The notes under the pieces are model-generated. The model ran no database searches. It worked only from the letters and a program-made list of their open reading frames with translations, and was not told where the DNA came from. The translations under genes were made by a program, and so were the position numbers. Below, piece by piece: positions 26,173 through 34,279 of a DNA stretch of 64,000 nucleotides. Origin of the DNA: Kribbibacterium absianum (lineage in GTDB: Bacteria; Actinomycetota; Coriobacteriia; Coriobacteriales; Atopobiaceae); assembly GCF_030067705.1 (NCBI RefSeq), contig NZ_JASJEX010000001.1, positions 1 to 64,000 on the forward strand, in the 5' to 3' direction. Every line of letters starts with the position of its first letter. Within the stretch, counting starts at the first letter, position 1.

Positions 26173-27991
26173 AACGCTCATGCAGAGCATCCGGGAGTAC
26201 AAGCTCCTGGCCATCCTCACGCCCATTCTCGTCATCGGCGAGGTGGTCATCGAGGTGCTCATCCCGTTCCAGACGGCCACCCTCATCGACACGATCAACG
26301 CCGGCGCCGATGTGGCCCAGATCATGTCGAGCGGGTCGGTGCTGCTCGTCATGGCGGTCATCTCGCTCGGCTTTGGCACCGCCGCCGGCGTCACGTGCTC
26401 CAAGGCGTCCGCCGGCTTCGCGAAGAACCTGCGCCGCGACATGTTCTACAACATCCAGACCTTCAGCTTCGCCACCATCGACCGGTTCTCGACGCCGTCG
26501 CTCGTGACCCGCATGACCACCGACGTCACGAACGTCCAGATGAGCTTCATGCAGATCATCCGCACCGCGGTCCGTGCCCCGATGATCATCGTCTTCGCAT
26601 TGGTCATGGCCTTCACCATGGCCGGCGACCTCGCGTTCGTCTACCTCTATGTGACGATCCCGCTCGCCATCGGGCTCTTCTTCGTGATCAAGAGCGTGCT
26701 GCCGGTCTTCCGCCGCGTGTTCCGCAAGTACGACGCCCTCAACGAGTCCGTGGAGGAGAACATCAAGGGCATGCGGGTCGTGAAGTCCTTCGTGCGCGAG
26801 AAGTTCGAGATGGAGAAGTTCGACATCGCCGCCACCGACGTCCAGAAGGACTTCACCCGGGCAGAGAAGCTCCTGGCCCTCAACGGCCCCATGATGAACT
26901 GCGCCGTCTCCGTGATTTTCGTCTCCGTGATCTACTGCGCGAGCCAGGTCATCGTCGTCTCCAAGGGCGTCGCCCTCAACATCGGCCAGTTCTCCTCGAT
27001 GTTCACCTACGGCTTCATGATCTTAATGTCCCTCATGATGTTCTCGATGATCTTCGCGATGATCGCGATGTCGCTGGAGAGCGCCCACCGCATCGTCGAG
27101 GTGCTCGAAGCCAAGACCACGATCAGTGACCCTGAGAACCCCGTGACGTGCGTCAAGGACGGCTCCGTGGACTTCGACGAGGTGGCCTTCGCCTACAACG
27201 GCGACGCCGAGAACCTCGACCGCGCCGCCCTCCACAACATCGACCTGCACATCAAGAGCGGCGAGGTCATCGGCGTGATCGGCGGCACCGGCTCCGCCAA
27301 GTCGACGCTCGTGCAGCTGATCCCGCGCCTCTACGACGTCACCGCCGGCTCCGTCAAGGTGGGCGGCGTGGACGTGCGCGAGTACGACCTCGACACGCTG
27401 CGCCACGCGGTCTCGATGGTGCTGCAGAAGAACGAGCTCTTCTCCGGGACCGTGGCCGACAACCTGCGCTGGGGCGACCCCGACGCCACGATGGACCAGG
27501 TCATCGAGGCCTGCCGCCTGGCCCAGGCCGACGAGTTCGTCGAGCGCATGCCCGACGGCTACGACACCTGGATCGAGCAGGGCGGCGCCAACGTCTCCGG
27601 CGGCCAGAAGCAGCGCCTCTGCATCGCCCGCGCCCTTCTCGCGAAACCCAAGGTGCTGATCCTCGACGACTCCACGAGCGCGGTCGACACCAAGACCGAC
27701 GCGCTCATCCAGCAGGGCTTCACGTCCTTCATCCCGGACACGACCAAGATCATTATCGCGCAGCGCACCAGCTCCGTGAAGGACGCCGACCGCATCGTCG
27801 TGATGGACAACGGCACCATCGCGGACGTCGGGACCCACGAGGAGCTGCTCCGTCGCTCGCCGATCTACCGCGAGGTCTACACGTCCCAGAACAAGCAGTC
27901 CCACGACGAGAAGATCGGGACCGTCGCGGACGAGACCTCGCAGTTCGCCGCCCAGCCCGCAACGACCACCCCGGGGGTGCAGCATGCCTAA
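26165..27991 (+). CDS. Heterodimeric ABC exporter, degenerate-site subunit
   Basis: A 608-residue half-transporter: six membrane helices (about 15-300), then a nucleotide-binding domain with Walker A GGTGSAKS (about 374-381), signature VSGGQKQR, and Walker B VLILDDSTSAVD. The catalytic Glu after Walker B is Asp (about residue 502), the hallmark of the degenerate-site partner in heterodimers such as BmrC/D, LmrC/D and TM287/288. Such pairs export drugs, lipids or peptides. Overlaps marR by 8 bases and its partner by 8 bases. Confidence 0.9.
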   Translation: MIRTLMQSIREYKLLAILTPILVIGEVVIEVLIPFQTATLIDTINAGADVAQIMSSGSVLLVMAVISLGFGTAAGVTCSKASAGFAKNLRRDMFYNIQTFSFATIDRFSTPSLVTRMTTDVTNVQMSFMQIIRTAVRAPMIIVFALVMAFTMAGDLAFVYLYVTIPLAIGLFFVIKSVLPVFRRVFRKYDALNESVEENIKGMRVVKSFVREKFEMEKFDIAATDVQKDFTRAEKLLALNGPMMNCAVSVIFVSVIYCASQVIVVSKGVALNIGQFSSMFTYGFMILMSLMMFSMIFAMIAMSLESAHRIVEVLEAKTTISDPENPVTCVKDGSVDFDEVAFAYNGDAENLDRAALHNIDLHIKSGEVIGVIGGTGSAKSTLVQLIPRLYDVTAGSVKVGGVDVREYDLDTLRHAVSMVLQKNELFSGTVADNLRWGDPDATMDQVIEACRLAQADEFVERMPDGYDTWIEQGGANVSGGQKQRLCIARALLAKPKVLILDDSTSAVDTKTDALIQQGFTSFIPDTTKIIIAQRTSSVKDADRIVVMDNGTIADVGTHEELLRRSPIYREVYTSQNKQSHDEKIGTVADETSQFAAQPATTTPGVQHA

Positions 27992-29894
27992 GGAACAGAC
28001 CGCGACCAAGCACGCATCGGTGAACCCCGGCACCCTGGGCCGCGTGCTCAAGAGCATTCTCAAGTTCTATCCCGTGCTCCTGCCGGTCATGGTGGTGTGC
28101 CTGCTCGTCAACGCCGTGGTCAACGCCGTGCCCGCCATCTTCATGCAGCAGGCCCTCGCGGTGGTGCAGGCCAACTGGCAGACCGGGGACTGGGCCGCTG
28201 CGGCCGGCCCCCTCGGGCAGATCGCCCTCACGCTCGGCTGCTGCTACGCGGTGGGCCTCGTCGCCAACTTCACGTGGAACCGCATCGGCGCCGTCATCAC
28301 CCAGGGCTCCCTCAAGAAGTTCCGCCAGCAGATGTTCGACCACATGCAGACGCTGCCCATCAAGTACTTCGACATGCACCTGTACGGCGACATCATGTCC
28401 CACTACACCAACGACGTGGACGCGCTGCGCCAGATGATCTCGCAGTCGCTGCCGCAGATCACGATGACGTCGCTCGTGCTGGTGTCCGTGCTCTTCATCA
28501 TGCTCTGGTACTCCGTGTGGATGACGATCGTGGTGCTCTGCGGCGTGGCCGTCATGGTGCTCTGCTCGCGCGCGCTGGCCGGCCGGTCCGCCAAGAACTT
28601 CCTGGCCCAGCAGCGCGAGATCGCCGCCGTCGAGGGCCGCGTCGAGGAGTACATGAACGGCGAGCGCGTGGTGCAGGTGTTCTGCCACCAGAAGGGCGCC
28701 GAGGAGGACTTCGACCAGTACAACGAGCGCCTCTACGAGGCCTCGCGCAAGGCCAACACCTTCGCGAACATCCTGGGGCCCGTCCTGATGAACATGGGCA
28801 ACGTGATCTACGTGGTCGTCGCCGTCGCGGGCGGTCTCTTGCTCGCGCTCGATGCGCCGAGCCTGTCCATCTCGGGGATGGCCTTCTCCATCTCGGTCGC
28901 CGTGCCGTTCCTCAACATGACCAAGCAGTTCGCCGGGCAGATCGGCCAGATCTCGCAGCAGGTGAATCCCGTGATCATGGGCCTTGCCGGCGCCGAGCGC
29001 ATCTTCGCGATGGTCGACGAGGAGCCCGAGACCGACGACGGCTACGTGACGCTCGTGAACACGCACATGGAGAACGGCATGCTCGTGGAGGCCGGAGAGC
29101 GCACGGGCATGTGGGCCTGGAAGCACCCGCACCACACGGGCGAGACCACCTACACGCCCTTGGCCGGCGATGTGCGCTTCTACGACGTGGACTTTGGCTA
29201 CCGGCCGGACCACACCGTGCTGCACGACGTGTCGCTCTTCGCGAAGCCGGGCCAGAAGGTCGCGTTCGTCGGCGCCACCGGCGCGGGCAAAACCACGATC
29301 ACCAACCTGATCAACCGCTTCTACGACATCGCCGACGGCAAGATCCGCTACGACGGCATCAACATCAACAAGATCAAGAAGTCCAGCTTGCGCCACTCGT
29401 TGGGCATCGTGTTGCAGGACGTGAACCTCTTCACTGGCACCGTGATGGAGAACATCCGCTACGGGCGCCTGAACGCGAGCGACGAGGAGTGCGTGGACGC
29501 CGCCAAGCTCGCCGGGGCCCACGACTTCATCATGCGCCTGCCGGACGGCTACGACACGATGCTCACCGACAACGGCTCGCAGCTCTCCCAGGGGCAGCGC
29601 CAACTGGTGTCCATCGCCCGTGCCGCCGTGGCCGACCCTCCCGTGATGATCATGGACGAGGCCACAAGCTCCATCGACACGCGCACGGAGGCCATCGTGC
29701 AGCGCGGCATGGACGCGCTGATGAAGGGCCGCACCACCTTTGTGATCGCGCATCGCCTGAGCACGGTGCGCAACAGCGACGTGATCATCGTGCTGGACCA
29801 CGGGCGCATCATCGAGCGTGGCAGCCACGACGAGCTCATCGCGAAGAAGGGCACCTACTACCAGCTCTACACCGGCGCGTTCGAGTTGGAGTGA
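27984..29894 (+). CDS. Heterodimeric ABC exporter, consensus-site subunit
   Basis: A 636-residue half-transporter with six membrane helices, an extended linker (about 350-390) and an NBD with Walker A GATGAGKT (about 431-438), signature LSQGQRQL and Walker B VMIMDEATSSID with a normal catalytic Glu. Together with the preceding subunit it would form one functional and one degenerate ATP site. The signature LSQGQ rather than LSGGQ is common in this subunit type. A terminator follows. Confidence 0.9.
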   Translation: MPKEQTATKHASVNPGTLGRVLKSILKFYPVLLPVMVVCLLVNAVVNAVPAIFMQQALAVVQANWQTGDWAAAAGPLGQIALTLGCCYAVGLVANFTWNRIGAVITQGSLKKFRQQMFDHMQTLPIKYFDMHLYGDIMSHYTNDVDALRQMISQSLPQITMTSLVLVSVLFIMLWYSVWMTIVVLCGVAVMVLCSRALAGRSAKNFLAQQREIAAVEGRVEEYMNGERVVQVFCHQKGAEEDFDQYNERLYEASRKANTFANILGPVLMNMGNVIYVVVAVAGGLLLALDAPSLSISGMAFSISVAVPFLNMTKQFAGQIGQISQQVNPVIMGLAGAERIFAMVDEEPETDDGYVTLVNTHMENGMLVEAGERTGMWAWKHPHHTGETTYTPLAGDVRFYDVDFGYRPDHTVLHDVSLFAKPGQKVAFVGATGAGKTTITNLINRFYDIADGKIRYDGININKIKKSSLRHSLGIVLQDVNLFTGTVMENIRYGRLNASDEECVDAAKLAGAHDFIMRLPDGYDTMLTDNGSQLSQGQRQLVSIARAAVADPPVMIMDEATSSIDTRTEAIVQRGMDALMKGRTTFVIAHRLSTVRNSDVIIVLDHGRIIERGSHDELIAKKGTYYQLYTGAFELE

Positions 29895-29934
29895 CCGGCG
29901 GGGCATCTGCGTTGGAGCGACCGTGAAAGACGGG

Positions 29935-29971
29935 GCCGCGGCGTCTTCGGAAGGGGGCGTCGCGGCTTTTT
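29935..29971 (+). terminator. Terminator of the marR-ABC operon
   Basis: GCCGCGGCG (29935-29943) pairs with CGTCGCGGC (29958-29966) with one G-T pair, followed by five Ts. Confidence 0.8.
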
Positions 29972-29990
29972 GGTGCATGTGGTGGAATGG

Positions 29991-30009
29991 GCAGGTGCTA
30001 AGAACCTGC
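29991..30009 (+). repeat. 19-bp GCAGGT/AACCTGC palindrome, copy 1
   Basis: GCAGGTGCTAAGAACCTGC; first of three copies in the 660-base spacer between the ABC operon and the Rossmann-Rrf2 pair. Confidence 0.75.
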
Positions 30010-30122
30010 TCTAAGAGGCTATTGGCGAAGGCACCCAGGAAACTGCGAGAACACCAACGGCGATATTGATGGATCCGTGCTGGTACGATGGCAACGCTGC
30101 CGGCACTGATCCAAGGATATCG

Positions 30123-30332
30123 ATGCTTTGCCTAGCTGACGACTGCGCCCACGCCGTCTATGTGGGCGGGATTCCTCTGGCCCGTTTTGCCACCGCCGAG
30201 GCCGAGCGCAGGGCTCTGGCCTCGTGTCAGGCGTCGAAAGCGCTGCGCCGCGAGGACCTCGTCTGGGCGCCGGTGGGCGGGTGGCTGCCTACACGACGCG
30301 CACAGTGGGCGTCCTATCGGTGCGTTCTGTAG
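30123..30332 (+). CDS. Small hypothetical protein (doubtful)
   Basis: A 69-residue frame from an ATG preceded by CCAAGGATATCG (AAGGA as a possible ribosome site). It contains a Trp-rich C-terminal half (LVWAPVGGWLPTRRAQWASY). I do not recognise it. It lies between two copies of the 19-bp palindrome, and its coding character is uncertain; it could be a remnant or chance frame. The frame is open about 57 bases further upstream. Confidence 0.3.
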   Translation: MLCLADDCAHAVYVGGIPLARFATAEAERRALASCQASKALRREDLVWAPVGGWLPTRRAQWASYRCVL

Positions 30333-30347
30333 GTCGGACGCCTGAGG

Positions 30348-30366
30348 GCAGGTGGCAAGAACCTGC
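30348..30366 (+). repeat. 19-bp GCAGGT/AACCTGC palindrome, copy 2
   Basis: GCAGGTGGCAAGAACCTGC; same orientation as copy 1, just after the small doubtful frame. Confidence 0.75.
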
Positions 30367-30432
30367 CAAAAACGCTCTCTAGCCCTGCATCCTCCCCATA
30401 TGTCGCGAGAAACCGCCAGACATGCTGGTGCG

Positions 30433-30451
30433 GCAGGTTCTCATCGCCTGC
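30433..30451 (-). repeat. 19-bp GCAGGT/AACCTGC palindrome, copy 3 (inverted)
   Basis: Reads GCAGGCGATGAGAACCTGC on the minus strand, i.e. inverted relative to copies 1 and 2. Confidence 0.7.
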
Positions 30452-30495
30452 TGCATTCATTGGCGGCCCGCCCCTGCGGTCCCCTTTTCGCCAAA

Positions 30496-30535
30496 CCAAG
30501 GATATCGTATAACCATGGATACGTAATATCCTTGG
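30496..30535 (+). promoter_or_regulatory. 40-bp dyad operator, probably for the Rrf2 regulator
   Basis: Perfect 10-bp arms CCAAGGATAT (30496-30505) and ATATCCTTGG (30526-30535), with inner GTAT/ATAC arms. A TATAAC -10-like element (30508-30513) lies inside it. It ends 22 bases before the Rossmann-protein gene. The left arm recurs as CCAAGGATATCG at 30111-30122. Confidence 0.65.
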
Positions 30536-30557
30536 AATGTCGGTCGAAGGAGGCCCC

Positions 30558-31130
30558 ATGGCTCACACCATCGTCATGCTCGGCGGTAACGGCTACATCG
30601 GACGCAATGTCATCGACGTGTGGCACCGGCAGTGCCCTCACGACCGCTTCGTCGTGGTGTCCCGTTCCGGAGTTGGGGCGCCGGCGATCCCGGAGGTCAC
30701 CAATGTCATCACCAACGCCGACGACTACGACGCGGTGAGCAGGGCGCTCCCGACCTCTTTCGATATGATCTGCGACTTCGTGGGCGGCATGGATCCGTCG
30801 GCGAACATGCCGGCCGCCAAGGTGATGGCCAGGCTCGCCGAGACACATCACTGCCTCTGCATGGGCTACGTGCAGGGACGCTTGGGCGGCAGGGAGTTCG
30901 TCGAGTCCAAGGAGGCCGTCGCGAGGTTCCTGGAGCAGCAACCGGTGCCGGTTGCCATCGTCGACCCGACGCTCGTGTACGGCAATGGTCGCAACGACAA
31001 GCTGAGCCGGATGGTGCCGTTGCTCAGGTTCTGTGGCATCTTTGTCAAAGGCCTGCGCCCGGATCCTGTGGGTCAGGTGGCCGAGAAGCTCGTGAAGGAG
31101 ATGCGCGCCCGTGCCAGTCAAGCCCACTGA
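30558..31130 (+). CDS. NAD(P)-binding Rossmann protein (epimerase/NmrA-like)
   Basis: A 190-residue protein starting with VMLGGNGYIGRNVID, an atypical short-chain dehydrogenase nucleotide motif (GxxGxxG). The later segments ICDFVGGMDPSANMPAAKVMA and PVAIVDPTLVYGNGRNDK are like NAD-dependent epimerases or NmrA-type redox sensors, but the chain is shorter than a full epimerase (about 300). It overlaps the Rrf2 gene by 20 bases, so the pair is an operon behind the 40-bp dyad. Ribosome site GAAGGAGG. A redox-linked function is plausible but unproven. Confidence 0.75.
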   Translation: MAHTIVMLGGNGYIGRNVIDVWHRQCPHDRFVVVSRSGVGAPAIPEVTNVITNADDYDAVSRALPTSFDMICDFVGGMDPSANMPAAKVMARLAETHHCLCMGYVQGRLGGREFVESKEAVARFLEQQPVPVAIVDPTLVYGNGRNDKLSRMVPLLRFCGIFVKGLRPDPVGQVAEKLVKEMRARASQAH

Positions 31131-31593
31131 CCGCAGTTTTGAACAGGGCCTGTGCGTCCTGCTCATGCTGGCCCTGCAGGACGGCCATGTGCCCGTGGGC
31201 AGCAGCGCGCTGGCGGGATGGCTCGAGGTCTCCGACTCCTACCTCAAGAAGATTCTCCGCAAGTTGACCGTCGCGGGGCTGGTGCGGAGCCGCGCCTGCC
31301 CTCGCGGCGGCTTCACGCTGGCGCGGTCCCCTGAGGACATCACCGTGGCCGATGTGCAACGTGCGCTCCACCCGCTCCGTGCCTTCGAGCCGAGCGGCCT
31401 CGGCGCCCGGGTGTTCCCCGACGCCGAGCACGCGGTCTCGGTGGGGGAGGAGCTGCGCGGGCTCTTCTCCCGGGCGCGCGCCGCCTACGAGGCCCAGCTG
31501 GAGACCGTGTCGCTCGCCGACCTGCTGCTCCCCGACGCCTGGCCGAAGGGCTCGGTGGACTGGCGCGATCTCGCGCGGCGCGACAACGGGTAG
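31111..31593 (+). CDS. Rrf2-family transcriptional regulator
   Basis: A 160-residue winged-helix protein: VGSSALAGWLEVSDSYLKKILRKLTVAGLVRSRACPRGGFTLARSPEDITVADV matches the Rrf2 DNA-binding core. The three-cysteine cluster of NsrR/IscR-type members is absent; only Cys15 and one Cys in the RSRACPRGG wing are seen, so an iron-sulfur cluster is unlikely. GTG start inside the preceding gene. Probably controls its own operon through the 40-bp dyad. Confidence 0.85.
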   Translation: MPVKPTDRSFEQGLCVLLMLALQDGHVPVGSSALAGWLEVSDSYLKKILRKLTVAGLVRSRACPRGGFTLARSPEDITVADVQRALHPLRAFEPSGLGARVFPDAEHAVSVGEELRGLFSRARAAYEAQLETVSLADLLLPDAWPKGSVDWRDLARRDNG

Positions 31594-31763
31594 GCGCGGT
31601 GTCGCAGGGTGGCATCTGTCGGGCGACAACAGCCTCTGCGCGCGTCCCGGCGACCGGCGCCGGCGTCAACCATTGCAGTGCCGTCACCTCCCTTGTTGGG
31701 CGCACGCCGAATGGCTAGGGTGTAGCTCTTGGACGTCTGGCACATCTCGGAAAGGGGTGTTTC

Positions 31764-33206
31764 GTGGCCGAGTCCCTCATGGCCCCCACTTCCCGCGTGA
31801 TGGTCGAGCGCGAGGACGGCGCGATGATCTCTGCCGCGGTGTACTCGCCGGATGGCATGACCGAGGAGCCCGGCAAGCCCTTTGGCATCGACATGGGCGT
31901 CCCGCCGCTCGTGCTGCTGCACGGCAACGGCGAGGACTCGACGACCCTCGCGCCCCTTGTCGAGACGTTCCGCCAGGAGCGCTCCGTGATCGCCATCGAC
32001 TCCCGCGGGCAGGGTCTCTCGTCGCGCGGCACGGCGCCGCTCACGTACGAGACGATGGCCGCCGACGCCCTCGAGGTCATGAGCCGCATGTCTGTCACGA
32101 GGGCCCACGTGATGGGCTACTCGGACGGCGCGATCATCGGCCTTTTGATGGCGTCGGGCGCCCGGCACCGCGTGCTCACGCTCACGGCCATGGGCGCCAA
32201 TGTGACGCCGGAAGGCCTGACCCCCGAGACCCGCGAGGAGATCCGCGAGGCCGTGGCGTCGCTCCGCGCCTCAGGGCGCCCGGCGGTGGGCGATCCCGAA
32301 TGGCACGCCGCCGCCCGCGAGCTGCTCGAGCTCATGCTCACCGGCCCGCACATCGTGGGGGAGCGGCTCCGCTCGATCGTGTGCCCCACGCTCGTGCTGG
32401 TGGGCGAGCACGACGTGGTGCTGTTGCCGCACACGTTGCGCATCGTGCGCGAGGTGCCGGACGCGCGGCTCTGCCTGATCGGCGGGGCCAGCCACGAGCT
32501 CGTGGTCGAGAAGCCGGACGTGGTCGTCGCCGAGATGCGTGCGCAGATGTCGCTCAACGACCCCCGGTTGGCGGTGCGCGCCCCGCGCGCTCGCGAGAAC
32601 CTTGCGGTGGTGCCGCTCGGCCCCGAGCACTGGGGGCTCGTGGAGGAGGTGTACGAGCGGGTGCTCGACACCTGCGAGGGCCCCGACGCCGACACGTCGG
32701 GCTGGAAGCGCGGCCACTGGCCGGACTATGACAACGTTCGCAACCATCTGGCCGCCGGGTCCATGCGCGGGTGCTTCCGCGTGGAGGACCTTAACAAGGG
32801 CGAGAACGGCCTCGAGCCCGCGCCGGACGCTGCCGCCCTTGGCGTGATGTCGGTGGACCACGACATCGCCGTGGACGAGGCGGTCATCAACTGGCCGGCC
32901 CGTGACGCCGAGGACGTGTTCTGCCTGCACTTGTTCGCGACCAACCCGCAGTTTCGCGGCCAAGGGGCGGCCGACGCGCTGCTCGCCGACTTCATCGACG
33001 AGGGGCTTCGGGAGGGCGTCGACGCGTTCCGGCTCAACACGAGCCCGGAGAACGTCACGTCCAACGGCCTGTACCAGGCGCGCGGTTTCGAGCTGTACCG
33101 CGCGGCGTACTTCCCGTACCGCGGCCTCGCGCTGACCCCCTGGTCCAACTGCTACGAGCTGACGGCCGAACGCGCCCGCGAGCTGCGGGACGCCGACCGG
33201 TCCTGA
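31764..33206 (+). CDS. Alpha/beta hydrolase fused to a GNAT acetyltransferase
   Basis: A 480-residue two-domain protein. Residues about 35-260 form an alpha/beta hydrolase: oxyanion segment LLHGNGED, nucleophile elbow MGYSDGAI (Ser about 116), acid VGEHDVVL and His in GGASHELV. Residues about 280-470 form a GNAT domain with the acetyl-CoA loop ATNPQFRGQGAADALLADFI and a late NVTSNGLYQARGFELY. Serine hydrolase and N-acetyltransferase in one chain suggests sequential action on one substrate, for example releasing and acetylating an amine; this is inference. GTG start after AAAGGGG; the gene stands alone. Confidence 0.8.
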   Translation: MAESLMAPTSRVMVEREDGAMISAAVYSPDGMTEEPGKPFGIDMGVPPLVLLHGNGEDSTTLAPLVETFRQERSVIAIDSRGQGLSSRGTAPLTYETMAADALEVMSRMSVTRAHVMGYSDGAIIGLLMASGARHRVLTLTAMGANVTPEGLTPETREEIREAVASLRASGRPAVGDPEWHAAARELLELMLTGPHIVGERLRSIVCPTLVLVGEHDVVLLPHTLRIVREVPDARLCLIGGASHELVVEKPDVVVAEMRAQMSLNDPRLAVRAPRARENLAVVPLGPEHWGLVEEVYERVLDTCEGPDADTSGWKRGHWPDYDNVRNHLAAGSMRGCFRVEDLNKGENGLEPAPDAAALGVMSVDHDIAVDEAVINWPARDAEDVFCLHLFATNPQFRGQGAADALLADFIDEGLREGVDAFRLNTSPENVTSNGLYQARGFELYRAAYFPYRGLALTPWSNCYELTAERARELRDADRS

Positions 33207-33331
33207 GCCGGGTGCCGCGCTTTTCGCGAGGGTGCCGCAGCGTCGCGCATCTCTCGGCCCACGTCCGTTTACTATAGGGAAGACGCAGGCGCCGGATGGG
33301 CGCCACTGTATCTGAGATGAGGAGTCAAAGC

Positions 33332-33787
33332 ATGAGCGATTTCGTCAAGGAGTCCGCCGTCTTCGTCGATAGCCCTGCTGCCAGCCGCGAGGAAGTCCTT
33401 CAACTGCTGAGCGACGAGGCCGTCGCGCTCGGGTACGCCGAGGACGCCGCCGCCGTGCGCGCCGCCTTCGACGCCCGTGAGGACATGGGCGCCACCGGGA
33501 TGCAGGACGGCTTCGCGATCCCGCACGCCAAGAGCGACGCCATCAAGGAGCCGGGCGTTGTGGTCGTGAAGCTGCAGAAGCCGGTGGACTGGCCGTCGTT
33601 CGACGACAAGCCCGTCGACGTCGTGATCTCGCTGCTCGTGCCCGACGGCGAGGCCGGCACCACCCACATCAAGCTGCTGTCCAAGGTCGCCGTCATGCTG
33701 ATGCGCGAGGAGTTCCGCGACGCGATGCGCGAGACCAACGACGCCGCGAAGATCGCCGAGGTCATCAACGACGGGCTCGACGACTAG
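33332..33787 (+). CDS. PTS fructose/mannitol-type EIIA protein
   Basis: A 151-residue EIIA of the fructose-nitrogen class. The phosphorylation site is His65 in DGFAIPHAKSDAI. It takes phosphate from HPr and passes it to an EIIB, but no EIIB or EIIC gene is next to it; it is a stand-alone gene with its own terminator. A paralogue of the same length lies at 52329-52778. Start after GAGGAG. Confidence 0.9.
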   Translation: MSDFVKESAVFVDSPAASREEVLQLLSDEAVALGYAEDAAAVRAAFDAREDMGATGMQDGFAIPHAKSDAIKEPGVVVVKLQKPVDWPSFDDKPVDVVISLLVPDGEAGTTHIKLLSKVAVMLMREEFRDAMRETNDAAKIAEVINDGLDD

Positions 33788-33828
33788 TCGACGAGAAACG
33801 TCAGCGAGTCAGTGTCACGTTCGGTCAG

Positions 33829-33850
33829 CGGGGCCTTCGGGCCCCGTTTT
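33829..33850 (+). terminator. Terminator of the EIIA gene
   Basis: 7-bp stem CGGGGCC/GGCCCCG with TTCG loop, then TTTT. Confidence 0.88.
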
Positions 33851-33880
33851 CGTTGGCGCTGAACGAGGCGGTTGCGTCCG

Positions 33881-33926
33881 TGATCCCGAGTTGGGCCTCT
33901 CGCGCGAGACGGCTGACTCGGGATCA
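33881..33926 (+). repeat. 46-bp TGATCCC hairpin element, copy 1
   Basis: Arms TGATCCCGAGT and ACTCGGGATCA pair perfectly around a GC-rich loop. The rest of the 490-base spacer (33788-34279) holds the second copy and no gene that I can see. Confidence 0.8.
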
Positions 33927-34056
33927 TGTCTTTAACGATGGGCTGATGGACGCGACGCTCTGAGTCACTCGACCTGCGGTTTTGTCGTGAGACTGTCTGT
34001 CTTCGCAGGTCTCAAAGGACTCGCTGGCCGAGAAATGGCGCTCTTGGTTGAACCGG

Positions 34057-34102
34057 TGATCCCCAGTTGACTCTTCGGCGCGAAAGGCCCAACTGGGGAT
34101 CA
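34057..34102 (-). repeat. 46-bp TGATCCC hairpin element, copy 2 (inverted)
   Basis: Inverted copy of the element at 33881-33926. Its arms read TGATCCCCAGTTG and CAACTGGGGATCA, with a base change that is compensated on the other arm. Confidence 0.8.
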
Positions 34103-34279
34103 ATGCGTGAACCATGGAGGCTGGCTGCGACGCCAAGGGGTCTCGAGGCGTGTCTCGGTGTCCTCATCCCGCCCGTTTGGCGAGTGCGGCTCGCTCGATC
34201 CGGCCGGGCGACAGCACCCGCCCGGGTCGTGTCCCATCGACCAAGGCCGACGAGCAAAAACCCGACGGGTGCCGTCCCA

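Noticed and set aside
31111-31593. Iron-sulfur sensing by the Rrf2 regulator
   Set aside because: The conserved three-cysteine cluster is absent; only isolated cysteines remain.
32271-32963. Minus-strand frame opposite the hydrolase-GNAT fusion
   Set aside because: No domain or ribosome site; codon-bias shadow.
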